DNA of 64,000 nucleotides, from NCBI RefSeq assembly GCF_030263935.1, contig NZ_CP127162.1, positions 4,111,501 through 4,175,500 on the forward strand, written 5' to 3'. Positions 52,613 to 61,327 of the stretch are shown here, piece by piece; within the stretch, counting starts at the first letter, position 1; the number at the start of each line of letters is the position of its first letter. A program made the position numbers and the translations under genes. Origin of the DNA: Paenibacillus polygoni. Its GTDB lineage: Bacteria; Bacillota; Bacilli; Paenibacillales; Paenibacillaceae. The notes beneath the pieces are model-generated. The model had not been told where the DNA came from, did no database searches, and was given only the letters and a program-made list of their open reading frames with translations.

Positions 52613-53002
52613 TTTTTTCACCTCTATCAAAGTTATTAAATTTGTAAATTAAGTAACTTCTGAAGTCATTCATAGATTCGGTAGGGTGTTATCGGAAATT
52701 TAGCGTGGGTGTGAATTGAATTTTTTTAAAGAAGTACCTGCATGAGGATTGAATATCGAGCGATGTAGGTTAGGATGATTTTATTTGAAAGCGTTTACTA
52801 TAATATCTACCATACTAATGGTTGCCCCCGTAAATGCGGCATTTCCTGCTTATTCCCTCCTCTCCGTACGGCTGTAAAATGACCAACTGGAGTTACTTTA
52901 ATAATGGATCCGATATAAAAAAATAAAAAGGGGAATAAACCTGCAATCCTGGGATAATATTTTCTTATCCTTGAATAAACCTTTGTATTAATAAAACAAA
53001 AA
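52613..53002. promoter_or_regulatory. upstream region of the chitinase gene with a cre-like site
   Basis: About 390 bp without a gene. TGAAAGCGTTTACT at 52786-52799 matches the catabolite-control consensus TGWAANCGNTNWCA except for the last base. A minus-strand TATTAT about 10 nt upstream (near 52800) could be the -10 of the chitinase promoter, which would put the cre-like site at the transcription start. No clear -35 is visible. Confidence 0.4.
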
Positions 53003-53045
53003 ACACCTAGAGTCCATCCAGTGGATGGATCATAGGTGTTAGGTA
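53003..53045 (-). terminator. terminator after the gene at 53046
   Basis: AACACCTA pairs with TAGGTGTT, with an inner TCCATCC/GGATGGA stem; on the minus strand TTTTTTGTTTT follows. Confidence 0.85.
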
Positions 53046-53843
53046 TTATTTACTCTCCCACACGACACGACTCGTGACCAAATCGATAATTTTTGCATTT
53101 TCTACAAAAGCGGCAAGCTTTAACGCATCCTGTTTCTTTAAAAAAGCATCAAAATAGGAACCATCTACATATAAAGCAACACCATGTTCTTCGGCAGGAA
53201 TTTCGGAAGGGACTTCGGTAGAAGTTTCTGCATTCGTCAACATCGCCTCTGCGTTATCCTTGCTGGGTTGTTCTGTTTCTTGCAAGAATACGTCCTGTAG
53301 CGGCGCAGTTTCTCCTATTGCTATTACGGCTTCGCTCTCTATGGTTTCGCTCTCTGTAGTTAACTCATCGGTCTCTTCAGGCTGATCCGTTTCTGTACCG
53401 TCTGCATAGTCAGTCGTAAACTGCTCGATATCTCCTTCTTCGGTCGAAACAAAAAATTCCGTAGTATAAGGCTTCTGATAATAAATCACCTTATTGGAAG
53501 AAGAGCTTAGTCTCATAAAACTCAAAAACGTCTCGGAGTACGATACCGTAATCGTTCCTTCTGTAGCATTTGGAAGCTGCTTATACTCCACGATTAAATG
53601 ACCTTCTGAATCATACCAATCATTATTCAGTGCTTCCTGTTTAAACTCGCTAAGCGCCTCAGGTGACGGCGGAAACTCTAAATAATCCGAAGCTTTATTG
53701 ACGATATGTTCTGAGATGGGCTGTGCAATGTAATCCGAAAGTACAGGTTCAACCACTTTTTGTACCAGAATCAATAGAACTGCACAAATAATCAGCATGA
53801 CAAAGGTCATTCGCAGGACCCTATTTATGTTATTCGCCATCAT
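53046..53843 (-). CDS. membrane-anchored hypothetical protein
   Basis: 265 residues from the ATG at 53843 (or the adjacent ATG at 53840), with AAAGGGG 5-8 nt upstream. One N-terminal membrane segment (MTFVMLIICAVLLILVQKVV, residues ~12-32) is followed by an extracytoplasmic part. That part has a folded region (about 50-135: EALNNDWYDSEGHLIVEYKQL, YSETFLSFMRLSSSSNKVIYYQ), an acidic Glu/Thr/Ser-rich linker (about 145-215) and a short C-terminal region (GVALYVDGSYFDAFLKKQDAL). No family recognised. Monocistronic, with its own terminator. Confidence 0.7.
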   Translation of the reverse strand: MMANNINRVLRMTFVMLIICAVLLILVQKVVEPVLSDYIAQPISEHIVNKASDYLEFPPSPEALSEFKQEALNNDWYDSEGHLIVEYKQLPNATEGTITVSYSETFLSFMRLSSSSNKVIYYQKPYTTEFFVSTEEGDIEQFTTDYADGTETDQPEETDELTTESETIESEAVIAIGETAPLQDVFLQETEQPSKDNAEAMLTNAETSTEVPSEIPAEEHGVALYVDGSYFDAFLKKQDALKLAAFVENAKIIDLVTSRVVWESK

Positions 53844-53937
53844 CTTATCCCCTTTTTCTATGTACAAAGACCTACTTATATAAAAGATATCGGTGAATAC
53901 GATCGTTATGATGAGTCTTACTCATTTATAAAAATAA

Positions 53938-53996
53938 CAAAAAACCTCCTGAACTAAGCATCACTTTCGCTATACTTAGGTTCAGGAGGTTTTTTC
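53938..53996 (-). terminator. terminator of the A-type iron-sulfur protein gene
   Basis: AAAAAACCTCCTGAAC pairs with GTTCAGGAGGTTTTTT around a ~24-nt loop. Confidence 0.85.
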
Positions 53997-54033
53997 CTGC
54001 ACATTTAAATTTCGATTCTGCGATATACCTCTC

Positions 54034-54393
54034 TTAGCAAGGCTCTTCGCTTGGTTTGCCTGCATCGGTTGCCGTACGGAACGAAGAACCGCAGCCGCAT
54101 GTGGCAATCGCGTTCGGGTTATGAATCGTGAATCCCCCGGTCATACCGGATTCTTCAAAGTCAATTTCTAGACCTTCTAACAGACGAAGGCTGTCTTTCT
54201 CCACAACTACCTTCATATCCTGAACAGTCATAAATACATCTTGATCTGTTTCGTTATCGTCAAACCCCATTGCATATGAAAATCCGGTACAGCCACCGGG
54301 TGCTACGCCAAGACGCAAAAACATATTTGGTGTTTCTTGTTGCTCGAGCATCTCTTTCAAACGCTCTGCTGCTGCATCACTAATGGTAATCAT
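54034..54393 (-). CDS. A-type iron-sulfur carrier (HesB/IscA/ErpA-like, YutM)
   Basis: 119 residues. The three cluster-binding cysteines of A-type carriers are present: GGCTGFSYAMG near residue 35 and CGCGSSF near 99-105. The core ITISDAAAERLKEML and FTIHNPNA are also family-typical. It receives [4Fe-4S] or [2Fe-2S] clusters from the SUF scaffold and delivers them to apoproteins. A poorly conserved tail (RTATDAGKPSEEPC) ends with a fourth Cys. It is divergent from mqnE, which encodes a radical SAM [4Fe-4S] enzyme. AGAAGGAGG precedes the ATG. Confidence 0.92.
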   Translation of the reverse strand: MITISDAAAERLKEMLEQQETPNMFLRLGVAPGGCTGFSYAMGFDDNETDQDVFMTVQDMKVVVEKDSLRLLEGLEIDFEESGMTGGFTIHNPNAIATCGCGSSFRTATDAGKPSEEPC

Positions 54394-54565
54394 CGGTCAT
54401 ACCTCCTTCTATCTAATAAGATTCAAGTCATCTCACGTTCATAGGGACGTAAAATGAAGTTGAATTCCTATATCATATGTAGAATTATACTCCACCTGTT
54501 CTCCTACCTCAAGAGATGAGCATGGAATAAAGATCCTAAGTAAACAAGCTTTTTACACCTTTGTA

Positions 54566-54594
54566 TTGAACCGCTTGGATGTGAGGTTTATAAT
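54566..54594 (+). promoter_or_regulatory. sigma-A promoter of mqnE
   Basis: TTGAAC (54566-54571) and TATAAT (54589-54594) with 17 bp spacing, about 170 nt before the mqnE start. The rest of the 368-bp gap between the two divergent genes shows nothing more that I can name. Confidence 0.7.
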
Positions 54595-54761
54595 AGTAGG
54601 GAATTGTACATGTAATTGTCAAAGATTTGTCACAGAAACCTGCTTTTGCAGCCGTAATTTCAGTTGTAACTTTTTTCACATTCTACCATGACAACCGTTT
54701 GGTCTTTACATTATTTAATATGCGGGCGAACACAGAACGTCATGACTCAGGAGGAATAAGC

Positions 54762-55868
54762 ATGTCTACATTAATCACACCATTTACAGATACGAAAATG
54801 GCTGCCATCGTCGAGAAAGTACAGAATGGACAGCGTTTGACACTGGAAGACGGTGTTTATCTTTATGAGAGCGATGATCTTCTTACAATCGGACAACTTG
54901 CCAATGAAGCAAATCTTCGCAAAAACGGTAAAAAAGTATATTTCATTGAAAATATGAGTTTGTATTTTACAAATGTATGTGAAGCACGCTGTGCATTTTG
55001 TAACTTCAGAAAAGACCAAGGGGAAGAAGGATCTTATACCCTTTCTGGTCAAGAGATGATTGACTATGTAGAACAGCACATCCATCCTGGTGTTAGGGAG
55101 TTCCACATTGTTGGTGGACATAATCCTCATGTGCCATTCGAGTATTATGTTGAATCCCTGCGTGCTCTGAACGAAAAATATCCGAATGTTACGCTTAAAG
55201 CATATACGGCAGCTGAGATTGATTTCTTCACACGAATTAGCGGTCTCAGTGTCAAAGAAGTTTTACAGGAACTACAAAACGCTGGACTCCAATCCCTCAC
55301 AGGCGGCGGAGCAGAAATCTTATCGGATGAATATCGTCAGAAAATGAAAGTAACCAAAGCCAATGTTGATCGATATCTTGAGGTCCACCGGACAGCTCAT
55401 CAGCTTGGTATGAAAACACACACCACCATGCTTTATGGTTCTGTTGAATCCTACGAAGATCGAATTCAGCATATGCTTCAGATTCGTGAGCTCCAAGATG
55501 AAACGGGTGGATTCATGGTCTTTATACCTCTCTCGATGCAGCCGAAAAGTAAAAATGCCGGTATTATGCGTCGTAACTCCGCCTATGAAGATCTCAAAAC
55601 GATTGCGATCTCAAGACTTATGCTTGATAACATCGATCATGTAAAAGCCTATTTCATTAATATTGGCCCTCAATTAACGCAAGTAGCACTCAGCTTTGGG
55701 GCTTCTGATGTACATGGTACGATTGTACGTGAACAGATCAGTCATGCTGCTGGTGCGCTTACACCTGCAGGGCTGACTCGTAAAGAATTAATCTGGCTTG
55801 TAAAAGGTGCAGGCCGTATTCCCGTTGAACGTGATACCTTCTATAACGAGATCGAAGTTTTCGAATAA
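54762..55868 (+). CDS. mqnE: aminofutalosine synthase (radical SAM)
   Basis: 368 residues from the ATG at 54762, with AGGAGGAATAAGC upstream; the frame is open from 54627, but that part overlaps the leader. The radical SAM site CEARCAFCNF near residue 79 (CxxxCxxC) binds the [4Fe-4S] cluster and SAM. FHIVGGHNPHVPFEYYV near 113 and LTGGGAEIL near 180 are conserved MqnE segments. It couples carboxyvinyloxybenzoate to SAM-derived adenosyl, forming aminofutalosine, in the futalosine route to menaquinone. The partners mqnA, mqnB, mqnC and mqnD are not in the window. Confidence 0.93.
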   Translation: MSTLITPFTDTKMAAIVEKVQNGQRLTLEDGVYLYESDDLLTIGQLANEANLRKNGKKVYFIENMSLYFTNVCEARCAFCNFRKDQGEEGSYTLSGQEMIDYVEQHIHPGVREFHIVGGHNPHVPFEYYVESLRALNEKYPNVTLKAYTAAEIDFFTRISGLSVKEVLQELQNAGLQSLTGGGAEILSDEYRQKMKVTKANVDRYLEVHRTAHQLGMKTHTTMLYGSVESYEDRIQHMLQIRELQDETGGFMVFIPLSMQPKSKNAGIMRRNSAYEDLKTIAISRLMLDNIDHVKAYFINIGPQLTQVALSFGASDVHGTIVREQISHAAGALTPAGLTRKELIWLVKGAGRIPVERDTFYNEIEVFE

Positions 55869-56047
55869 TGACCTGATACTTGAAAGAGTTCCCATATGGA
55901 TTCAGCTCTTTACTATAGAGCTGAATCCAATTTATTGTTTCCGCAGTTACATTCATTATCCCATCATCCCCACCCGGCCAAATGCATCATGACCGAGCGT
56001 AAACTAACATCTTTGCAAGATCGCATAAGAAAGGAAGTTAATTCGTC

Positions 56048-57109
56048 ATGAAAAATATCGTTATCCTCGGAGGCGGCTACGGCGGTCTTACCGTAATTAA
56101 ACATCTTCTTGAAGGCTCTATCCCAAATGATACCCAGATTGTCCTCGTGGACCGTATGCCTTTTCAAGGGCTCAAAACTGAATATTATGCACTTGCTGCA
56201 GGGACAGTATCTGATTATGATCTGCGTGTGCAGTACCCTGTTCATGAACGTCTGACCTATAAATATGGCGAAGTTGAAGCTATTGATTTAGAAGGAAAAG
56301 TAATTCAAATTCAAAATGAGGATCCCCTTCCGTATGACCAATTAGTGATTGGTCTTGGGTGCACAGACCGTTTTCATGGAACTCCGGGTGCAGAAGAATA
56401 CAGCAATACCATTCAAAGCTTCCGAAACACACGTGAGACCTATCTGCGTGTAAGTGAAGTTAAACCCTATGGTCATGTTCACATTGTAGGAGGAGGACTC
56501 AGCGGGGTCGAGATTGCTGCAGAGATTAGAGAAAGCCGTTCAGATCTTAATGTGACCATCTTGGACAGAGGTGACCGTGTTCTTTCCGCTTTTCCGCAGC
56601 GATTATCTGCTTATGTAAGTGAATGGTTTGCAGAGCATCAGGTAGAGACTAGAAATCATATTTCAGTAGCCAGGGTAGAACCCCAGGCCATTTATAATCG
56701 GGATGAAGAAATCGTAACGGATGCGGTTATATGGACAGCAGGAATTCAGCCTGTAAAAATGGTCCGTGATCTGAATGTACAGAAAGATCCCCAAGGCCGA
56801 GTTACTCTTAATGAGTACTACCAGATTCCTGAATATCCTGAAGTATATGTCGTGGGTGACTGTGCGAGTCTTCCTTTTGCACCAAGCGCACAAGCTGCTG
56901 AAGTGCAAGGAGAACAAATTGCGCATATTATTCATGCCTTATGGAAGAATGAAAAACCCAAAACCGAAGCTCTCAAACTGCGCGGTACTCTAGGAGCACT
57001 CGGCAAGAAAGCTGGTTTTGGGCTTATGGGTAAGACATCGATGATGGGACGTGTTCCGCGGATTCTAAAAAGCGGTGTCCTCTGGATGTCGAAGCGTCAT
57101 CTGGGTTAA
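56048..57109 (+). CDS. type II NADH dehydrogenase-like flavoprotein (YutJ-like)
   Basis: 353 residues. MKNIVILGGGYGGLTVIKHL is the FAD site; HVHIVGGGLSGVEIAAEIRES near residue 140 is the NAD(P)H site; VYVVGDCASLPFAPSAQAAEVQGEQIAHII near 270 is the conserved C-terminal FAD segment. It is shorter than the paralogue at 39280 and more like YutJ, whose B. subtilis gene lies near yuzB and yutI, as here. It would pass electrons from NADH to menaquinone at the membrane. It is 179 bp downstream of mqnE and may share its transcript. Confidence 0.87.
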   Translation: MKNIVILGGGYGGLTVIKHLLEGSIPNDTQIVLVDRMPFQGLKTEYYALAAGTVSDYDLRVQYPVHERLTYKYGEVEAIDLEGKVIQIQNEDPLPYDQLVIGLGCTDRFHGTPGAEEYSNTIQSFRNTRETYLRVSEVKPYGHVHIVGGGLSGVEIAAEIRESRSDLNVTILDRGDRVLSAFPQRLSAYVSEWFAEHQVETRNHISVARVEPQAIYNRDEEIVTDAVIWTAGIQPVKMVRDLNVQKDPQGRVTLNEYYQIPEYPEVYVVGDCASLPFAPSAQAAEVQGEQIAHIIHALWKNEKPKTEALKLRGTLGALGKKAGFGLMGKTSMMGRVPRILKSGVLWMSKRHLG

Positions 57110-57124
57110 AGAAGATTTTTCCCT

Positions 57125-57376
57125 TTAAAGATCCAGGTCATTCCATGCGTCAATTTCTGCAATTTTGGACAAAATGGCTTCATGCAGTTCCTTTGCACTT
57201 GCTGCTGTGACTACTTCCCCATTCACAAGAGCAAAGGGAGTACTGCTGCATTGTCCGCAATTCGTGAGGCATCCGTATTCGATTACATCGTATTCGAGGT
57301 TTTCTTCCAGTGCCTCAAAGACTTCATCTGTTCCAAAATGCATGTTGTTGGTACAAAATTCAATAATGGGTCTCAA
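57125..57376 (-). CDS. yuzB: YuzB-family protein (DUF1450)
   Basis: 83 residues, starting at TTG 57376 (AGGTG 5-6 nt upstream); this gives the family N-terminus RPIIEFCTNNMHFGTDEV, close to the 78-residue B. subtilis YuzB. The motif IEYGCLTNCGQCSSTPFALVNGEVV contains a C-x3-C-x2-C arrangement that with the first Cys could bind a metal or [2Fe-2S] cluster, in a thioredoxin-like ferredoxin style. The biochemical function is not known. It diverges from the Nfu gene across 81 bp and converges with the NDH-2 gene. Confidence 0.88.
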   Translation of the reverse strand: MRPIIEFCTNNMHFGTDEVFEALEENLEYDVIEYGCLTNCGQCSSTPFALVNGEVVTAASAKELHEAILSKIAEIDAWNDLDL

Positions 57377-57457
57377 ATTATTCACCTGCTTCGGTTTTGA
57401 CCATTTTATTTTGACTTCAATTGTACTATAATAAAGGGAAGGAAAGGAGTTGACAAT

Positions 57458-57706
57458 ATGAGCGAAAACGTACAAAGCAGCACCATGTATGATGAAGTTC
57501 TAGAAGTTCTTGATAAACTTCGCCCATTCCTGCAACGCGATGGCGGTGACGTGGAATTGGTTGATGTTGAAGACGGCATCGTTAAGCTGAAATTAATGGG
57601 TGCTTGCGGTAGTTGCCCAAGCTCCACCATTACATTAAAAGCAGGGATTGAACGCGCACTCGTTGAAGAAGTAGAGGGCGTACAAGAAGTAGTTCAAGTA
57701 TTCTAA
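57458..57706 (+). CDS. NifU-like iron-sulfur scaffold (Nfu, YutI)
   Basis: 82 residues forming one Nfu domain. [25 protein letters not shown] is followed by [11 protein letters not shown] near residue 50, whose CxxC binds a [4Fe-4S] cluster at a dimer interface. It acts as a late carrier delivering clusters to target enzymes. It resembles YutI of B. subtilis. GGAAAGGAG precedes the ATG. A TATAAT lies about 25 nt upstream. A strong terminator follows the stop. Its neighbours (A-type carrier, YuzB) make this a small iron-sulfur block. Confidence 0.93.
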   Translation: MSENVQSSTMYDEVLEVLDKLRPFLQRDGGDVELVDVEDGIVKLKLMGACGSCPSSTITLKAGIERALVEEVEGVQEVVQVF

Positions 57707-57725
57707 TCATCCCATCAGCATATAA

Positions 57726-57754
57726 GAGAGTCCCGAATAGGGGACTCTCTTCTT
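57726..57754. terminator. bidirectional terminator between the Nfu and SDR genes
   Basis: AGAGAGTCCC pairs with GGGACTCTCT around GAATA, with a T-rich tract on the plus strand. Confidence 0.85.
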
Positions 57755-58528
57755 TTATTCTGTAATGGTTGGACGAATAGGATCGAGTCCTCCCGATATA
57801 TCCATAATATTTCCCGTTATAAAATCCGATTGATTCTTACATAGATAATGAATAACTCTTGCTACATCTTCTCCGCTTCCTGGTCTTCCTCTTGGTGTTT
57901 CCCTATCAATTAAACCACTTACTTGTTCAATGGTCATCTCTTTATGTGCTCCTCTGATATCACCAGGGCAAATCATATTTACCGTAATGCCATAAGGTGC
58001 TTCTTCGACGGCAAGCGTCTTTGTAAAAGAAACAAGCCCTACCTTCGCAGCGGCATAAACCGCCCGATGTGGCCAAGATCTCGCTTCACCGGCATGACTG
58101 AATCCGAAATGGATAATCCGGCCCCAGTTTTTCTTCCGCATACCCGGAAGCACCCGGTGATCTAACAACATCGTTCCTACCAGATTTCCTTGCGTTAACA
58201 TAATAATGTCTTCTTGCGTATATTCGGAAAACAGCTTTCGATCCCTAATAAAAGGACCGGCATTGTTTATAAGTATATCCACTACACCAAGCTTATGCTC
58301 TACTGTTGAGACTAACCGTTCGATATCTTCTGCCTTACATATGTCCGCCTGTACTGCGATGCAACGAACACCCCGTTCTTTGACAGCTGCACATAATTCC
58401 TCTGCTTCCTTCTGACTATGTACATAATTCAGAGCAATATCATATCCTTCTGCTGCAAGCTGAAGTGCAGTCATCTTGCCAAGTCCCTTAGCGCTTCCTG
58501 TAATCAGAGCGACTTTGTTGTCCAACAT
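57755..58528 (-). CDS. SDR-family oxidoreductase (FabG-like)
   Basis: 257 residues: TGSAKGLGK cofactor loop at residue 10, INNAGPF near 87, catalytic Ser in HFGFSHAGEA near 140, YAAAK near 158 and CPGDIRG near 187, ending in FITGNIMDISGG. The last motif is typical of FabG-type 3-oxoacyl-ACP reductases. The Ser-to-Tyr spacing (GFSHAGEARSWPHRAVYAAAK) is slightly long. Monocistronic and not near other fatty-acid genes, so the substrate is open. AGGAGGAAGG precedes the ATG. Confidence 0.84.
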   Translation of the reverse strand: MLDNKVALITGSAKGLGKMTALQLAAEGYDIALNYVHSQKEAEELCAAVKERGVRCIAVQADICKAEDIERLVSTVEHKLGVVDILINNAGPFIRDRKLFSEYTQEDIIMLTQGNLVGTMLLDHRVLPGMRKKNWGRIIHFGFSHAGEARSWPHRAVYAAAKVGLVSFTKTLAVEEAPYGITVNMICPGDIRGAHKEMTIEQVSGLIDRETPRGRPGSGEDVARVIHYLCKNQSDFITGNIMDISGGLDPIRPTITE

Positions 58529-58610
58529 CCCTTCCTCCTCCTAAAAAGAGCGGTTCCTACTCAGTATAATATAGCAGGAGTAATAAGAAAAGAAAGAAGG
58601 ATTCCTAGAA

Positions 58611-58645
58611 AAAAAGAACCTGCCTCTATGAACAGAGCGCAGGTT
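58611..58645 (-). terminator. terminator of the metNIQ operon
   Basis: AAGAACCTGC pairs with GCAGGTTCTT; on the minus strand TTTTTTT follows. Confidence 0.85.
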
Positions 58646-58657
58646 CTTCGTCATTTT

Positions 58658-59497
58658 TTAGAATGCAGGAACGATAGCTCCCGCATAATTATTTTCAATG
58701 AAAGTTTTGATTTCATCGGAATTCAGAGCAGCATTAAGCTTTTGTACAGCTTCATCGTTCTGATTGTTCTCACGAGCGACAAGCACGTTCGCATAAGGAG
58801 AATCTTCATCTTCAATGAACAAAGCATCCTCAAGTGGATTTAAATCAGCTTCAAGTGCATAGTTCACGTTGATTACAGCGAGATCTACTTCACCCAGTTG
58901 TCTTGGAAGCATAGCTGCGTCCAGTTCAACGATTTTCACATTTTTCGGATTCTCTGCAATGTCACTGATTTTAGACTCTACATTCGTGTTGTCTTTCAGT
59001 TTAATAATACCGTTTTTATCAAGTAACATCAGGGCACGACCACCGTTAGTAGCATCATTAGGGATGGCGATCTTTGCACCCTCTTTTAATTCATCTGCAG
59101 TTTTAACTGTGTTAGAATAAGCTCCAATAGGTTCTACATGAACATTGTTAAGAGCTACCAAGTTCAAACCGCGTTTTTCATTTTCATCATTCAGATACGG
59201 CTTGTGTTGGAAGAAGTTCGCATCCAGCTGGTTTTGAGACAGCTGTAAATTAGGCTGTACATAATCGTTAAAGATGGTGATCTCAAGATCAATACCTTCT
59301 TCTGCGAGGATCGGCTTTACTTGCTCCAAAATCTCAGCATGCGGTACAGGTGATGCTCCTACTCGAAGGGTGACTCTTTTATCTGTCTGACCGCTATCGC
59401 CATTTCCTGTCGTATCCTTACCAGCAGAATCATTTCCACATGCAGCTAGAACTAGTACCAATGCGAGTGTAAGACCAGACAATAACCATTTTTTCAT
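58658..59497 (-). CDS. metQ: methionine ABC transporter substrate-binding lipoprotein
   Basis: 279 residues of the NlpA/MetQ family. A signal peptide with lipobox LAAC (Cys at residue 21) anchors it to the outer membrane face. The mature part begins TLRVGASPVPHAEILEQVKPI, then DYVQPNLQLSQNQLDANFFQHKPYL near 88 and PNDATNGGRALMLLDKNGII near 140, all diagnostic. It binds methionine and passes it to MetI. AGGAGGG lies upstream of the ATG. Third gene of the S-box-controlled operon. Confidence 0.94.
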   Translation of the reverse strand: MKKWLLSGLTLALVLVLAACGNDSAGKDTTGNGDSGQTDKRVTLRVGASPVPHAEILEQVKPILAEEGIDLEITIFNDYVQPNLQLSQNQLDANFFQHKPYLNDENEKRGLNLVALNNVHVEPIGAYSNTVKTADELKEGAKIAIPNDATNGGRALMLLDKNGIIKLKDNTNVESKISDIAENPKNVKIVELDAAMLPRQLGEVDLAVINVNYALEADLNPLEDALFIEDEDSPYANVLVARENNQNDEAVQKLNAALNSDEIKTFIENNYAGAIVPAF

Positions 59498-59546
59498 CGT
59501 TAAACCCTCCTATTTATAGTAAATCCCTATCTCTTAAAGAAAATTG

Positions 59547-60212
59547 CTATTTACGTGTAAAATGTTTGACTAATCTGTCCCCTGCCATCTGCAGGACTTG
59601 TACCAGAATAATCATTACAATAACGGCAACAATCATCACTTCTCGTTCATACCTGTAATATCCATAGTTAATGGCCAGCGCACCCAGTCCCCCGCCGCCA
59701 ACCATCCCGGCCATTGCGGTGTAGGATATGAGGGTAACCACCGTGATTGTAATCCCTGCAAATAAACCAGGAAGAGCTTCAGGCATGAGCACCTTCATGA
59801 TAATCTGCCCCGTGGAAGCCCCCATCGCCTGTGATGCTTCGATAACACCCTTGTCTACTTCGCGCAGAGAAGTCTCTACGAGCCTTGCAAAGAAAGGTGC
59901 TGCACCTACCACGAGCGGCGGGATTGTTCCCACAACCCCGATTGTTGTGCTAACCAGCGCTTTTGTGATCGGAAGCATGGCAACAATCAGAATAATAAAA
60001 GGAACTGATCGCAAAATATTTACGATAAAAGAAAGCACAGTGTATATGACACGATTCGGCATAGAAGCAGATCGTGAAGTTAGAAAGAGAATAATACCCA
60101 CCGGCAGTCCAATAATAAAAGTAAAGATACCCGATACAAGCAGCATACTTAGTGTTTCTAAGGTAGCTTTTTGAATCTCATCCCAGTTAATGACGGAAAA
60201 ATCAAGACCCAC
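59547..60212 (-). CDS. metI: methionine ABC transporter permease
   Basis: 221 residues with five membrane segments (for example MLLVSGIFTFIIGLPVGIILFL, ILRSVPFIILIVAMLPI). The coupling-helix motif EASQAMGASTGQIIMKVLMPEALPGL near residue 140 is the EAA loop that contacts MetN. MAGMVGGGGLGALAINYGYYRYE near 170 is conserved in MetI. It forms the membrane pore for methionine. Overlaps the metN end by 11 bp. Confidence 0.95.
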   Translation of the reverse strand: MGLDFSVINWDEIQKATLETLSMLLVSGIFTFIIGLPVGIILFLTSRSASMPNRVIYTVLSFIVNILRSVPFIILIVAMLPITKALVSTTIGVVGTIPPLVVGAAPFFARLVETSLREVDKGVIEASQAMGASTGQIIMKVLMPEALPGLFAGITITVVTLISYTAMAGMVGGGGLGALAINYGYYRYEREVMIVAVIVMIILVQVLQMAGDRLVKHFTRK

Positions 60213-61227
60213 TATTCAGCACCTCCACTTCAAGACCTTGCGAAGTCAAGGATTCAACCGTTTTTAATATCTGTTCAGGATGTCCCTCTAATCGAACCAT
60301 CAACTGACCATACGGCATCTGCTTAATTGTAGAGATTGTTCCTTGCAAGATTGCAAAATCCACTCCGGTTTGCCGCACCGTCTGCGATAAAATCGAATCA
60401 TAGGTTTTACTCCCAAGAAAAGTGATTTTTACCGTTTGTGAATGTTCTAAATGCGTAGCCTGAATGGCTTCCTCCATTAAATCGCTAACTTCCGTTTCAC
60501 GTAAAATAAATTCTTGGGTAACAGGATGTTGCGGTTTGAGGAATACTTCTGCAACTGGTCCTTCTTCCACAATCCCGCCTTGATGAATAACAGCCACCCG
60601 GTCACAGATGGTCTGAATTACATGCATCTCATGGGTGATGAGTACAATCGTAAGATTGTACTTCTGATTAATATCAAGCAAGAGCTTAAGTATGGAGTTC
60701 GTTGTCTGCGGATCAAGCGCTGAGGTGGCTTCATCACACAGCAGAACTTGAGGATCGCTTGCAAGCGCCCTTGCAATACCGACACGCTGTTTTTGCCCTC
60801 CGGACAGTTGAGAAGGATATTTGTTACTGTGGTTGGTGAGTCCCACGAGTTCAAGTAATTCCTTCACCTTTTGATCGACTTTCTTGTTGTCCGTTTTTAC
60901 TAAACGCAGCGGGAATGCAATATTCTCATAAACGGTGGCAGAACTCAGCAGATTAAAATGCTGAAAAATCATCCCTATTTTGCGCCGCTGCGCTTGAAGT
61001 TGTGATTTATTTAATTTCGTCATATTAATACCGTCCACATAAACATCACCTGATGTTGGACGCTCTAATAAGTTAATCAACCGAATCAGTGTACTTTTCC
61101 CTGCTCCGGAATGACCGATTACACCAAAGATTTCGCCTTTATGAATAGACAAATCAAGCCCAGACAGTGCAGTGGTTACATGCTTTCCTTGTCCATAATC
61201 TTTGCGAATATTTTTTAATTCAATCAA
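60202..61227 (-). CDS. metN: methionine ABC transporter ATP-binding protein
   Basis: 341 residues when started at TTG 61227, which has AAGGAGGT 6 nt upstream; this equals the known MetN length. Walker A GHSGAGKST near residue 38, Q-loop FQHFNLL, signature LSGGQKQRVGIARAL near 140, Walker B LLCDEATSALD near 160 and H-loop ITHEM near 195. The C-terminal NIL/ACT-like domain (about 265-340) binds methionine and inhibits transport. First gene of the operon, behind an S-box riboswitch. Confidence 0.95.
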   Translation of the reverse strand: MIELKNIRKDYGQGKHVTTALSGLDLSIHKGEIFGVIGHSGAGKSTLIRLINLLERPTSGDVYVDGINMTKLNKSQLQAQRRKIGMIFQHFNLLSSATVYENIAFPLRLVKTDNKKVDQKVKELLELVGLTNHSNKYPSQLSGGQKQRVGIARALASDPQVLLCDEATSALDPQTTNSILKLLLDINQKYNLTIVLITHEMHVIQTICDRVAVIHQGGIVEEGPVAEVFLKPQHPVTQEFILRETEVSDLMEEAIQATHLEHSQTVKITFLGSKTYDSILSQTVRQTGVDFAILQGTISTIKQMPYGQLMVRLEGHPEQILKTVESLTSQGLEVEVLNSGS

Positions 61228-61275
61228 TACGGTACCTCCTTGCCTTGCGGTCATTCTCATTTTGACTCATAGACA

Positions 61276-61308
61276 CAAAAAACCCCCTTTTTCACAGAAA
61301 AAGAGGGC
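61276..61308 (-). terminator. S-box expression-platform terminator before metN
   Basis: CCCTCTTTTTC pairs with GAAAAAGGGGG (minus strand), followed by TTTTTTGTG. It lies about 50 nt before the metN start and should form when SAM is bound. Confidence 0.88.
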
Positions 61309-61327
61309 ATCAATAGTTAAACGACTC

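Noticed and set aside
54627..54761. 45-codon N-terminal extension of mqnE
   Set aside because: It lies in the leader just after the promoter, lacks a ribosome binding site and is not part of MqnE; the ATG at 54762 has AGGAGG.
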